In this document: positions 11,266 through 24,100 of the stretch, one piece after another | Layout: every line of letters starts with the position of its first letter | How positions within the stretch are numbered: position 1 is the stretch's first letter | DNA from: Macrostomum hystrix | Lineage: Eukaryota > Platyhelminthes > Macrostomidae | NCBI GenBank assembly: GCA_950097015.1 | Contig: CATNEN010000039.1 | Coordinates: forward strand, 20,515,501-20,579,500 | Direction of reading: 5' to 3' | Length of the DNA stretch: 64,000 bases | Translations under genes and position numbers: made by a program | The notes under the pieces: generated by a model | What the model was told of the DNA's origin: nothing | Database searches by the model: none | What the model saw: only the letters and a program-made list of their open reading frames with translations

Positions 11266-14200
11266 ATGGGAGACAAAAGTAAACTCCAGAAGCCCCGTTT
11301 CGAGCTACCAATCGCTGCTACAACTGCCGCCGCTGCTGCTGCCGCTGCTGCCGCCGCCGCTGCCGCTGCCGAAGGTGGTTGTCGCTCCGTTACTATGACA
11401 ACCGGCCTGCAGCCGCAGCTACACTGCATGTCATCAATGCCAGCCGTTGGCAAGCTGAAGCTACCGTCGCCCTCGTCAACGGAGGCCTTGGACTCTTCAT
11501 CGTCAGCCGAGGCGTCCAATTGTTCAGCTGCGGAGTCTGTCGAACGCGACTTTAGCGTTGAAGATCTGGAAGATGTGCGCGAAATCGGCAGGGGTGCATT
11601 CGGCACAGTGAATAGCATGCGCTACAAACCCACTGGCACTATGCTGGCTGTTAAACGTATTCGGTCAACAGTTGACGAACGCACCCAGAAGAACATGCTA
11701 GCCGAGCTGCGTATTGTTATCAATAGCGACTGCGATTATATTGCCAAATCCTATGGCGCTCTGTTTAAGGAGGGCGACTGTTGGATCTGCATGGAACTGA
11801 TGGACACTAGCCTAGATAAGCTCTATTGGATTGTCTATCACCACCTAAATAGACACATACCAGAGCCTGTCATAGCCTACATTGCCTATTGCACCGTGTC
11901 AGCGCTTAATTATCTGAAGGAGCGTCTGCAAATGATGCATAGGTAGGCAATTATTTTATTAGTCAAATGACCTTCCGTATGGTCATTTAGATATGGTCAT
12001 AACGACAACATACATAGTTCAGTAATATTAGTAACACTGAAAGTTCATTCTGATTAGAGCAATTGTCAAACAAGCCTTAAATCAGTCTCATGACCAACTC
12101 ACACTGAATGATCATTTCTGTTAATGACCAACTCACACTGAATGATCATTTCTGTTAATGACCAACTCACACTGAATGATCATTTCTGTTAATGACCAAC
12201 TCACACTGAATGATCATTTCAGTTAATGACCAACTCACACTGAATGATCATTTCTGTTAATGACCAACTCACACTGAATGATCATTTCTGTTAATGACCA
12301 ACTCACACTAAATGATCATTTCTGTTAATGACCAACTCACACTGAATGATCATTTCTGTTAATGACCAACTCACACTGAATGATCATTTCTGTTAATGAC
12401 CAACTCACACTGAATGATCATTTCTGTTAATGACCAACTCACACTGAATGATCATTTCTGTTAATGACCAACTCACACTGAATGATCATTTCAGTTAATG
12501 ACCAACTCACACTGAATGATCATTTCTGTTAATGACCAACTCACATTGCATGATTATTTTAGTTAATGACCAACTCACACTGAATGATCATTTCAGTTAA
12601 TGACCAACTCACACTGAATGATCATTTCAGTTAATGACCAACTCACACTGAATGATCATTTCTGTTAATGACCAACTCACATTGCATGATTATTTTAGTT
12701 AATGACCAACTCACACTGAATGATCATTTCTGTTAATGACCAACTCACATTGCATGATTATTTTAGTTAATGACCAACTCACACTGAATGATCATTTCTG
12801 TTAATGACCAACTCACACTGAATGATCATTTCTGTTAATGACCAACTCACACTGAATGATCATTTCTGTTAATGACCAACTCACACTGAATGATCATTTC
12901 TGTTAATGACCAACTCACACTGAATGATCATTTCTGTTAATGACCAACTCACACTGAATGATCATTTCTGTTAATGACCAACTCACACTGAATGATCATT
13001 TCTGTTAATGACCAACTCACATTGCATGATTATTTTAGTTAATGACCAACTCACACTGCATGATCATTTCTGTTAATGACCAACTCACACTGAATGATCA
13101 TTTCTGTTAATGACCAACTCACACTGCATGATCATTTCTGTTAATGACCAACTCACACTGCATGATTATTTTAGTTAATGACCAACTCACACTGAATGAT
13201 CATTTCTGTTAATGACCAACTCACACTGAATGATCATTTCTGTTAATGACCAACTCACACTGCATGATTATTTTAGTTAATGACCAACTCACACTGAATG
13301 ATCATTTCTGTTAATGACCAACTCACACTGCATGATTATTTTAGTTAATGACCAACTCACACTGAATGATTATTTTAGTTAATGACCAACTCACACTGCA
13401 TGATTATTTTAGTTAATGACCAACTCACACTGAATGATCATTTCTGTTAATGACCAACTCACACTGAATGATCATTTCTGTTAATGACCAACTCACACTG
13501 AATGATCATTTCAGTTAATGACCAAGTCATACTAAATGATTATTTTAGTTAATGACCAACTCACACTGAATGATTATTTTAGTTAATGACCAACTCACAC
13601 TGCATGATTATTTTAGTTAATGACCAACTCACACTGAATGATCATTTCTGTTAATGACCAACTCACACTGCATGATTATTTTAGTTAATGACCAACTCAC
13701 ACTGCATGATTATTTTAGTTAATGACCAACTCACACTGAATGATCATTTCTGTTAATGACCAACTCACACTGCATGATTATTTTAGTTAATGACCAACTC
13801 ACACTAAATGATCATTTCTGTTAATGACCAACTCACACTGAATGATCATTTCTGTTAATGACCAACTCACACTGAATGATCATTTCTGTTAATGACCAAC
13901 TCACACTGAATGATCATTTCTGTTAATGACCAACTCACACTGAATGATCATTTCAGTTAATGACCAACTCACACTGAATGATCATTTCTGTTAATGACCA
14001 ACTCACACTGAATGATCATTTCTGTTAATGACCAACTCACACTGAATGATCATTTCTGTTAATGACCAACTCACACTGAATGATCATTTCTGTTAATGAC
14101 CAACTCACACTGAATGATCATTTCTGTTAATGACCAACTCACACTGAATGATCATTTCTGTTAATGACCAACTCACACTGAATGATCATTTCTGTTAATG

Positions 14201-16385
14201 ACCAACTCACACTGAATGATCATTTCTGTTAATGACCAACTCACACTGAATGATCATTTCAGTTAATGACCAAGTCATACTAAATGATTATTTTAGTTAA
14301 TGACCAACTCACATTGCATGATTATTTTAGTTAATGACCAACTCACACTGAATGAACATTTTAGTTAATGACCAACTCACACTGAATGATTATTTTAGTT
14401 AATGACCAACTCACACTGAATGATCATTTCAGTTAATGACCAACTCACATTGCATGATCATTTTAGTTAATGACCAACTCACACTGAATGATCATTTCAG
14501 TTAATGACCAAGTCATACTAAATGATTATTTTAGTTAATGACCAACTCACATTGCATGATTATTTTAGTTAATGACCAACTCACACTGAATGAACATTTT
14601 AGTTAATGACCAACTCACACTGAATGATTATTTTAGTTAATGACCAACTCACACTGAATGATCATTTCAGTTAATGACCAACTCACATTGCATGATCATT
14701 TTAGTTAATGACCAACTCACATTGCATGATCATTTTAGTTAATGACCAACTAACACTGCATACTGGTTAACATAAGAATTCTGTAATTTTCAACGGCCCT
14801 GTATTCCCGCAGAGACGTGAAGCCCAGCAACATCCTTGCCGACCGCACTGGTCGGGTGAAACTGTGCGACTTCGGCATCGCCGGCAATCTAGTCGACAGC
14901 ATCGCCAAGACTCGCGACGCCGGCTGCCGGCCTTACATGGCGCCCGAACGCATCGATCATCAGCGAATGCAGGACGGGTACGATGTGCGCAGCGATGTCT
15001 GGTCGTTGGGCATATCACTTTACGAATTGTGTACTGGACGATTCCCTTATAATCCTTGGAGTACCATGTTTGAGCAGCTGGAACAGGTTTGATGCCCTTG
15101 TTATTTTTTTCGTGGCATTTTTGTGATTTTAGTGAGGTTGGGATCGTCTTTAGGGATTATTGTTAGAATGGGATTGTTTAAGTGAGACCTAAGTGAGATT
15201 CGGATTGTTTTTGGGATTTTAGTGAGATTCGGATTGTTTTTGGGATTTTAGTGAGAATGGGATTGTTATATGGTTTTTAGTGAGATTGGGATTGTTTTAT
15301 GGTTTTTAGTGAGATTGGGATTGTTTTATGGTTTTTAGTGAGATTGGGTTTGTTTTTGGGATTTTAGTGAGATTGGGATTGTTTTTTGGTTTTTAGTGAG
15401 ATTGGGATTGTTTTTGGGATTTTAGTGAGATTGGGATTGTTTTTGGGATTTTAGTGAGATTGGGATAGTTTTTAGGATTTTAGTGAGATTGGGATTGTTT
15501 TTAGGATTTTAGTGAGATTGGGATTGTTTTTGGGATTTTAGTGAGATTGGGATTGTTTTATGGTTTTTAGTGAGATTGGGATTGTTTTATGGTTTTTAGT
15601 GAGATTGGGATTGTTTTTGGGATTTTAGTGAGATTGGGATTGTTATATGGTTTTTAGTGAGATTGGGATTGTTTTATGGGATTTTAGTGAGATTGGGATA
15701 GTTTTTAGGCATTTTAGTGAGAATAAGATCATCTTTAAGGATTTTTTGAGAATTGGATTGTTTTTAGAGACTTTTGTAAGAATAAGATAGTTTTTATTTT
15801 TGTGAGAATAATATTTTTTGCGATTTTGGCTACAAGGGGACTGTTTATGGATTTTTGAGAATTTATAGTTCCATTGGAATTGTTTTTAAGGATTTAGTGA
15901 GAACAGGATTGTTAGTAAGAATTGTATTGCTTTGAGGCATTAAGTAAAAAAGCATGGGATTGCTTTTGAGGAACAAGATTCTTCCCATTAGAGATTTTAT
16001 TTAGGATTCGATGATTTGTCGATTGCTTTAAAGATTTACAAAGAATTCGAATATTATTTAAAAAGTGTTTTTTTTAACTTGACAAGCGTATTATGCATGC
16101 ATTTAATAGTTAATAGTTAAAAATTTCTCTCCAAACGCTCAGGTTGTAAAAAGTGAACCGCCGCGTTTAACAGACGATAGATTTAGTTCTGACGCGCACA
16201 ATTTTGTGAATCTCTGCCTAACAAAGGATGTACACAAGCGGCCCAAGTATAGGGCCCTGCTGCAGCACAGCTTCCTTGCTTCCGGGCCAGACAGGGCCGT
16301 CACAGCTGAGTTCTTTAACTCTGTGCTCACTGATTGCGGCGATTCTAGCGGCATCAACGATCTGGTTGCTGCACTGCGCATCTGA
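11266..16385 (+). CDS. MAP2K4: MKK4-type dual-specificity MAP kinase kinase
   Basis: Three exons: 11266-11942, 14813-15086 and 16143-16385; 397 residues, frame closed at every join. The N-terminus has a 15-alanine run (residues 21-35) and a low-complexity Ser-rich stretch, including a basic/hydrophobic KSKLQKPRFELP that could act as a MAPK docking site (inference). Kinase features: glycine loop GRGAFGTV (about 108-115), catalytic K130 in AVKRI, HRD at 225-227, DFG at 245-247, activation motif S255-I-A-K-T259, and APE in MAPERID. The sequence AVKRIRSTVDE, the SIAKT loop and CRPYMAPERID place it with MKK4 (JNK/p38 activator) rather than MKK7 or MEK1. The C-terminal lobe in exon 3 (NFVNLCLTKD...KRPKY) carries the family's DVD-like region. 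The acceptor-like AG at 11257-11258 is 7 nt before the ATG. The two introns hold different minisatellites. The poly-Ala run is GCN-coded and may vary in length. Confidence 0.95.
12078..14755. repeat. Minisatellite, 34-bp unit, ~78 copies, MKK4 intron 1
   Basis: Unit TTAATGACCAACTCACACTG plus AATGATCATTTCTG fills nearly all of intron 1 (11943-14812). Variants fall into two main types (GAATGATCATTTCTG and GCATGATTATTTTAG). A multi-unit block with the rare AGTCATACTAAATG variant occurs at about 14235-14470 and again at about 14470-14700, so blocks of several units were duplicated. Confidence 0.97.
15120..15730. repeat. Minisatellite, 29-32-bp unit, MKK4 intron 2
   Basis: T/G-rich unit of the form GGATTTTAGTGAGATTGG plus GATTGTTTTT, about 20 copies, in intron 2 (15087-16142). 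It decays into looser copies up to about 15920. Strong strand asymmetry (T and G on the plus strand). Confidence 0.9.
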
Positions 16386-16719
16386 CATGCCTGATGGTGT
16401 CTCGTTCGGCGACCTATTAGTGTTTCTGTTTAGATTCTTTTTAGATTTCGTGCAAAAAATTTGACGTGAAAATGCAATTACGAGCTAAAAATATAGTTAA
16501 TTTCTTTACTACAAATTTCTTTGCTCTTTAGAGGTAGAATGTTTTCAATATGGCTTCATTGTTACTCCCGTGAGATTCTTGAGGTTTCTAGGATTTCCCA
16601 TCGTGTGTAACTGGAATTCTTCAAATCAGGTTTATGGCTCTTACTTGTCGTCTTGTCTTAAGATTTCGTAACTGTTTTTTCTGGGATTTCCTAATTAAGT
16701 TTTATAGAAGTTCTTCATC

Positions 16720-17870
16720 GGAATTCCCAGAATTCCCTCATTGGATTTCCCCTTAATTCCTTTTTTGGGGTTTACCCTGGACTCATTTTTTCGTGTTTCT
16801 GGGATTTCCCTAGTTTCCCCGTATCAAGGATTTTTCCAGGAATTTAGTTTCCCTGAGATTCCCTTGTTAGGATTCCTTTTTGGGTTCTCCCAGATCTCCC
16901 TATTCGGGATTCCCCGGGATTCTCTTTTGAAGTTTTTATAGAATTTCTTCATCGGAATTCCCAGAATTCCCTCACTGGATTTCCCCTTAATTCCTTTTTT
17001 GGGGTTTACCCTGGACTCATTTTTTCGTGTTTCTGGGATTTCCCTAGGTTTCCCCGTATCAAGGATTTTTCCAGGAATTTAGTTTCCCTGAGATTCCCTT
17101 GTTAGGATTCCTTTACGGGTTCTCCCAGATCTCCCTATTCGGGATTCCCCGGGATTCTCTTTTGAAGTTTTTATAGAATTTCTTCATCGGAATTCCCAGA
17201 ATTCCCTCACTGGATTTCCCCTTAATTCCTTTTTGGGGTTTACCCTGGACTCATTTTTTCGTGTTTCTGGGATTTCCCTAGGTTTCCCCGTATCAAGGAT
17301 TTTTCCAGGAATTTAGTTTCCCTGAGATTCCCTTGTTAGGATTCCTTTTTGGGTTTTCCCAGGTCTCCCCTATTCGGGATTCCCCGGGATTCTCTTTTGA
17401 AGTTTTTATAGAATTTCTTCATCGGAATTCCCAGAATTCCCTCACTGGATTTCCCCTTAATTCCTTTTTGGGGTTTACCCTGGACTCATTTTTTCGTGTT
17501 TCTGGGATTTCCCTAGGTTTCCCCGTATCAAGGATTTTTCCAGGAATTTAGTTTCCCTGAGATTCCCTTGTTAGGATTCCTTTTTGGGTTTTCCCAGGTC
17601 TCCCCTATTCGGGATTCCCCGGGATTCTCTTTTGAAGTTTTTATAGAATTTCTTCGTCGGAATTCCTAGGATTCCCTCATTGGATTTCCCCGTAATTCCT
17701 TTTTGGGGTTTCCCTGGACTAATTTTTTCGTGTTTCTGGGATTTCCCTAGGTTTCCCCGTATCAAGGATTTTTCCATGCATTTAGTTTCCCTGAGATTCC
17801 CCTGTTAGGATTCCTTTTTGGGTTTTCCCAGGTCTCCCCTATTCGGGATTCCCCGGGATTCTCTTAGTCC
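16720..17870. repeat. Tandem repeat, ~235-bp unit, 5 copies
   Basis: Unit starts recognised by GGAATTCCCAGAATTCCCTC are at 16720, 16954, 17189, 17424 and (diverged) 17659, giving a period of 234-235 bp. Inside each unit short GGGATTTCCC/GGATTCCC motifs recur, so this larger unit grew from a smaller one. It lies downstream of MKK4; small ORFs on both strands are incidental. Confidence 0.93.
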
Positions 17871-18535
17871 CGGAAAACTCTCTTAGAGTTAAGTATTTCT
17901 TGTTATATTTTTTTCGAAGGATTTTTTATTGGTTTTTAGTACGTCTCTCAAATTTGTTGTCCTTACAATTCGCAAATGAGCATATAGTCTCTGGGATTCC
18001 CCAAATAGCTTGCTAGTTAGATGATTTTGCTTATCCACGATGTTCATATTAGCAACATACTATGTTCGTAGTGTGCATGGTACTTTGAGTAATTTACTCG
18101 TAATAACTTTGTACTTTCTTAAGCAATTTTTAGTACTATTGTTTAAGAGGCCATTAAAAACCGCTTGCTTAGTTTTAAAATATAAAGTAATTTTATGTTT
18201 CTAGTCGTGCAATGTGCAAACTATATAAATTGTTATTTAATAACTTTGCACTGCATAATACATAATCAAATTGAACTTTAATTAATATCAAAGGACTGTC
18301 GTTTTTATCAATTTTGTTGCTTGGCAATGCTAGTGCTTGTAACCCAGTAACCAGCTATGAATTTTGAATGCTTCGATTTTATGCGATCTAACCGCGTCTT
18401 TCCCGGTCCCTACAGCTTATGAGTTGATGCTTTTTTTAATCTCAATATTTGTACTTTTCAACCTTTTCTACTTTGAGTAGAGAAATTAGTGCATTTTCTT
18501 GTCCTTTCTACAACAATAATTAAAGTCTAGGCTAC
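17871..18535. other. AT-rich intergenic DNA
   Basis: No coding exon, RNA gene or repeat recognised between the 235-bp array and the 30-bp array. Confidence 0.5.
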
Positions 18536-19378
18536 CAAACATACCAGAACCTAAGATGAGGCTAGCAAAACTACCAGATCCTCATATGAAGCTACCAAAC
18601 CTACCCGATCCTCTGATGAGGCTACCAAACGTACCAGATCCTCTGATGAGGCTACCAAACCTACCAGATCCTCAGATTAGACTAGCTAGCCTACCAGATC
18701 CTCATATGAAGCTACCAAACCTACCAGATCCTCATATGAAGCTACCAAACCTACCAGATCCTCAGATGAGGCTACCAAACCTACCAGATCCTCAGATTAG
18801 ACTAGCTAGCCTACCAGATCCTCATATGAAGCTACCAAACCTACCAGATCCTCATATGAAGCTACCAAACCTACCAGATCCTCAGATGAGGCTACCAGAT
18901 CCTCATATGAAGCTACCAAACCTACCCGATCCTCAGATTAGACTAGCTAGCCTACCAGATCCTCATATGAAGCTACCAAACCTACCAGATCCTCATATGA
19001 AGCTACCAAACCTACCAGATCCTCAGATGAGGCTACCAAACCTACCAGATCCTCAGATGAAGCTACCAAACCTACCAGATTCTCAGATGAGGCTACCAAA
19101 CCTACCCGATCCTCAGATTAGACTAGCTAGCCTACCAGATCCTCATATGAAGCTATCAAACCTACCAGATCCTCATATGAAGCTACCAAACCTACCAGAT
19201 CCTCAGATGAGGCTACCAAACCTACCAGATCCTCATATGAAGCTACCAAACCTACCAGATCCTCATAGGAAGCTACCAAACCTACCAGATCCTCAGATGA
19301 GGCTACCAAACCTACCCGATCCTCAGATTAGACTAGCTAGCCTACCAGATCCTCAGATTAGACTAGCTAACCTAGCAA
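18536..19378. repeat. Minisatellite, 30-bp unit, ~28 copies (mimics a 280-aa protein)
   Basis: Unit CTACCAAACCTACCAGATCC plus TCAGATGAGG with four main variants. Because 30 is a multiple of three and the unit has no stop, 18556-19398 reads as a ten-residue repeat protein (LPNLPDPQMR), and the minus strand is also partly open. There is no signal, no domain and no flanking exon structure, so I treat it as non-coding. Confidence 0.9.
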
Positions 19379-19689
19379 TATTTGTCATATTGTTTTAAAG
19401 CAACCGAGGGTCATTATAAATATTAGATACACCATTTTCATTCCTTGTTGTCTATATTGTTGTCTGATGACTTATTAAGTTTGTTGTATCACTGGCCCCT
19501 CTCTATTGATTGCTTATAAAATAGGCTCATTCGTGTCTGTTTTATTAAACAATATTTCTAATCAGCACGAGTTTATCTGTGTATATTCTTGAATTCGCGC
19601 AAGTACACTCTAAGAATAACTTGATTGTAGAGAATTGAGTAATATCTTGGCAACAACTTGTAGTTCTTGCAGTTTCTATCTATTGCTAT

Positions 19690-21020
19690 ATATTCTCCCC
19701 TCCGCTCTATATTCCTTCCCTCGTTTCTCCCCTTCATTCCTTCCCTATATTCTCCCCTCCATTCCTTCCCTATATTCTCCCCTCCATTCCTTCCCTATAT
19801 TCTCCCCTCCATTCCTTCCCTCTATTCTCCCCTCCATTACTTCCCTCTATTCTCCCCTTCATTCCTTCACTCTATTCTCCCCTCCATTCCTTCCCTCTAT
19901 TCTCCCCTTCATTCCTTCCCTCTATTCTCCCATCCATTCCTTCCCTCTATTCTCCCCTCCATTCCTTCCCACTATTCTCCCATCCATTCCTTCCCTCTAT
20001 TCTCCCATCCATTCCTTCCCTCTATTCTCCCATCCATTCCTTCCCTCTATTCTCCCCTCCATTCCTTCCCTCTATTCTCCCCTCCATTCCTTCCCTCTAT
20101 TCTCCCATCCATTCCTTCCCTCTATTCTCCCCTCCATTCCTTCCCTCTATTCTCCCCTCCATTCCTTCCCTCTATTCTCCCATCCATTCCTTCCCTCTAT
20201 TCTCCCATCCATTCCTTCCCTCTATTCTCCCATCCATTCCTTCCCTCTATTCTCCCCTCCATTCCTTCCCTCTATTCTCCCCTCCATTCCTTCCCTCTAT
20301 TCTCCCCTCCATTCCTTCCCTCTATTCTCCCCTCCATTCCTTCCCTCTATTCTCCCCTCCATTCCTTCCCTCTATTCTCCCATCCATTCCTTCCCTCTAT
20401 TCTCCCATCCATTCCTTCCCTCTATTCTCCCATCCATTCCTTCCCTCTATTCTCCCCTCCATTCCTTCCCTCTATTCTCCCCTCCATTCCTTCCCTCTAT
20501 TCTCCCCTCCATTCCTTCACTCTATTCTCCCATCCATTCCTTCCCTCTATTCTCCCCTCCATTCCTTCCCTCTATTCTCCCCTCCATTCCTTCCCACTAT
20601 TCTCCCATCCATTCCTTCCCTCTATTCTCCCCTCCATTCCTTCCCACTATTCTTCCATCCATTCCTTCCCTCTATTCTCCCCTCCATTCCTTCCCTCTAT
20701 TCTCCCCTCGATTCCTTCCTTCTATTCTCCCTCCATTCCTTCCCTCTATTCTCCCCTCCATGCCTTCCATCTATTCTCCCTCCATTCCTTCCATCTATTC
20801 TCTCTTCCATTCCTTCCCTCTATTCTCCCCTTCATTCCTTCCCTCTATTCTCTCCTCCATTCCTTCCCTCTATTCTCCCCTCGATTCCTTCCTTCTATTC
20901 TCCCCTCCATTCCTTCCCTCTATTCTCCCCTCCATGCCTTCCCTCTATTATCCCTCCATTCCTTCCCTCTATTCTCCCCTCCATCCCTTTCCTTAATTCT
21001 CCCCTCTATTCTCCCCTTCG
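19690..21020. repeat. Minisatellite, 25-bp pyrimidine-rich unit, ~52 copies
   Basis: Unit TTCCTTCCCTCTATTCTCCC plus CTCCA; variants CATCCA, CCACTA and TTCATT. The plus strand is almost pure pyrimidine, so it has few stops and shows two overlapping false ORFs (19635-20996 and 19667-21073). It ends about 50 bp before an acceptor-like site upstream of the ADD-domain gene. Long homopyrimidine tracts of this type can form triplex structures (general knowledge). Confidence 0.96.
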
Positions 21021-21177
21021 TTGTAATTTTTTCGAGTCTAATATATGATTTTAATTCTCTTATTTTCCAGTAATTGGTTGCCTGCCAAAAAAAGCAAGCT
21101 TCACCAGACACCAGTCAATATAGAACAGCTCATTAAAAGCGTATTTTTATTACTGAAAGTAGTTTCCGCCGGGGGCA

Positions 21178-24100
21178 ATGCGTAAAAAGCAATCATCAAC
21201 TAGACGAATGGCCGGCAGCGATGGCGACGACCCGGACGTTGAGTCCGCCGGTGCGGCAGCCGATGATGATTCTCAGCAGGCCGAGCCAACTAATAGTGGA
21301 GAGAATGGATCCGAAGAGCCTTCAGAACAGCCTGAGCAGCAGCAGCAGCCGCCGCCGGCGCAGACTGAAGAAGCGAATTCGTCTGCCATCAGCACTAGAA
21401 CTCGCGGCAGCAGCGGCGGTGCGGGCATGCACACATCGCCAGTGTCGGCTCCTGGCATCTACGACACTGTGAAGTGCACCGCCTGCGGTAAGCGAGTCAA
21501 TCCTTACAATGGCACAATGCAACTGCATCCAATGCTCTGCGTCTTAGTCTGCCAGCGCTGCTATCGTTTCTATCGAACCGGCCAATTCGACATCGACCAC
21601 GACGGCAAAGAGAATCAGTGCCGCTGGTGTGGCGAAGGCGGCTCCCTAGTCTGCTGCGATCGCTGCCAGCATTCCTTCTGCAAGTCCTGCATTCGGCGCA
21701 ATCTGGGCCGGACGGCGCTGCAGTCGGTGGAAGAGCTTCCAGATGAAGCCGTCTGGAGTTGCTACATGTGCGACTCCGCGCCTCTAAAGGACCTCCAGGT
21801 GCGCTGAAATCACAGCTGATTTACTGCAGTCTGTAGTGTGTACTCAGTTTGTCCAGACTAAACCCATGTACATCCATATTACTGGGCTTTAAAAATGCAC
21901 ATCCGTTGTCTGGGGTTGCCCAATGTACATCATTTTCTCCAGGCTTTCCCTATGTACATCTGTTTTACTAGGCTTAACAAATGTACATCCGTTTTTGGGG
22001 CTGTACATCCTTCTTCTTAGCTAACCCAATGTACATCCTTTCTCTTAGCTAACCCAATGTACATCCTTTCTCTTAGCTAACCCAATGTACATCCTTTCTC
22101 TTAGCTAACCCAATGTACATCCTTTCTCTTAGCTAACCCAATGTACATCCTTTCTCTTAGCTAACCCAATGTACATCCTTTCTCTTAGCTAACCCAATGT
22201 GCATCCTTTCTCTTAGCTAACCCAATGTGCATCCTTTCTCTTAGCTAACCCAATGGACATCCTTTCTCTTATCTAACCAAATATCAGTGTATCTAGAGGC
22301 TAAACAAAGTTCTCCAGAGCACTACCTTTAGGCTATATTAATGTACATCTGGCTCCATAACTCTTTTTTATGTGCCCATATTGTGTACACCTTTTCTTCG
22401 TCCCGTTCGTTTCGTTCCAATTTTCGCCAGCCACCTTCACCATCAGCGCCTCCATTCTCCACCGTGCAGGCCGAGGCTCAAGTTGTGATGCAGGCTGTTC
22501 GCGACAAAAACATCAACGATGCCGCTCGCAGTCGCAAATCTAAGCCTGGCCAGGCGCAGCAGCAGCAGCAGAGGCTGCATCAGCAGAGGCTGCAACAGCA
22601 GAGGCTGCAACAGCAGGCTCAGCAGCTTCAACGCGCATCTGCGGCGGGGCCTAGTTCCGGCGGTTTCATGGGCGGCCTGAAGCTCGATCTGAGCTCTGTG
22701 CCTAAACTACCCGCAACTTCCGCCGCCACAGCAGCCGCCGCCGCTGCCTCCGCCGTAGCGATGGCCGGGGGCGCCAGTCGGCAGCAGCAGCAGCGGCAGC
22801 TACTTTTGCAGCAACAGCAGCGGCAGCGTCAGCTCCTGTTACAACAGCAGCGCATTGCTTCGGCGGCTACTGCGATGCCAGGTTTTGCCAACGTACCGGC
22901 GGCCGCCCAGCTGGCCATGCGAATGCAGCAGCAGCAGCAGCTGCAGCAGAGGCAGCGAGCTGTGGCAATGGCGGCCGCAGGCAATAGCGCAGTAATGACT
23001 GAGCAGTGGTACAAGAAGAATGTGCGCATCGAAGCTATTCTGGCTGACATTGAGTCCGTCAATGCCTACAATATCGGACCTGCGCTCAGTGCCACCGTCA
23101 CACTCCTGCAGGGCATGATGCGACAGTACAGCCGGCTTATGCAGGACCTGACTGCCGCTCGGTTAGTATTAACATCCTTCTTACCTACTATTCCATGAGG
23201 TTGGTGGCAGAGCGATTACTGCATTTGCCTCTCGCATTCTGGTCCCTGAGCTCAATTCCGCGGCGAGGCCACATTGATTCGGGGCGCAGCCGCTGAGAGA
23301 AGGCTTGGCAGCTTGTCGTGCAATTTACGCCCTTGAGAGCCAACCTCCAAGGCACCGTGAAAGTAGGAGTCGGCGAAATGGGCCGAATTGCCTCCTCGCT
23401 GGCTGCAGGTCCAGTGTCACCGAATGATGTGCCAATGACCATTGACTTAAAAAATTGTTCCTTCTCCCATTCTGCCCCATTCTCCCATTTCCTCATCCTC
23501 AAGTTTTTTTTGTCCCAAACCTGCAGTTGACTTCGCTTCGGCTGGTTAGAAAAATATATTAGAATAAAGTTAATGAAATCTCATAACCCATGACACCTAT
23601 TGCAGGACTAACCTAGACCGCAATCAAGTGGTGTCCCGCTTCAAGAGCGCCTACAGAATGCACCTGTTCCTGCGTCTGGGCAAACTGCGCAGCATCATCG
23701 CTGAACAAGATCGACACTCGACTGCGCGTAAGACCGTCGGCAGTGTCGGCAATTTGGTGACTAATCCGGTCATTAGTGCGGCCTCAGCTGCGGCAGTGGC
23801 CTCGGCTAAGAGTCTGTCAGCTCAGCTGCCAATTCAAGCTGCAGCTGCAGCCGCTGCGGCCAACTCAACTGGCGGCAAGACGGTGATGGACGCCCAGGGC
23901 CAGGCTATACCCATAGCTGAGCTGCTGCCCGAATTAAATCGCAACATTCGAGAAATGATCGAGCGCCAGAATCAAGCCAGGCGCGAGGCAGAAGCCGCCG
24001 CAGCCGCTGCCGCATCCGGTGTGACAATTGTACACGGCAGCGATGTAGACGTTATCGACGATGTCGGCGGCGCCGGCGATGTTGTCGTACTTAGCGACGA

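Noticed and set aside
9839-14755. CRISPR-like arrays
   Set aside because: Units follow each other with no unique spacers, and the genome is clearly animal with introns; these are minisatellites.
19635-21073. Two overlapping Ser/Pro/Phe repeat ORFs of ~460 codons
   Set aside because: A 25-bp pyrimidine-rich array shifts frame every unit and lacks stops in all frames; no exon or domain evidence.
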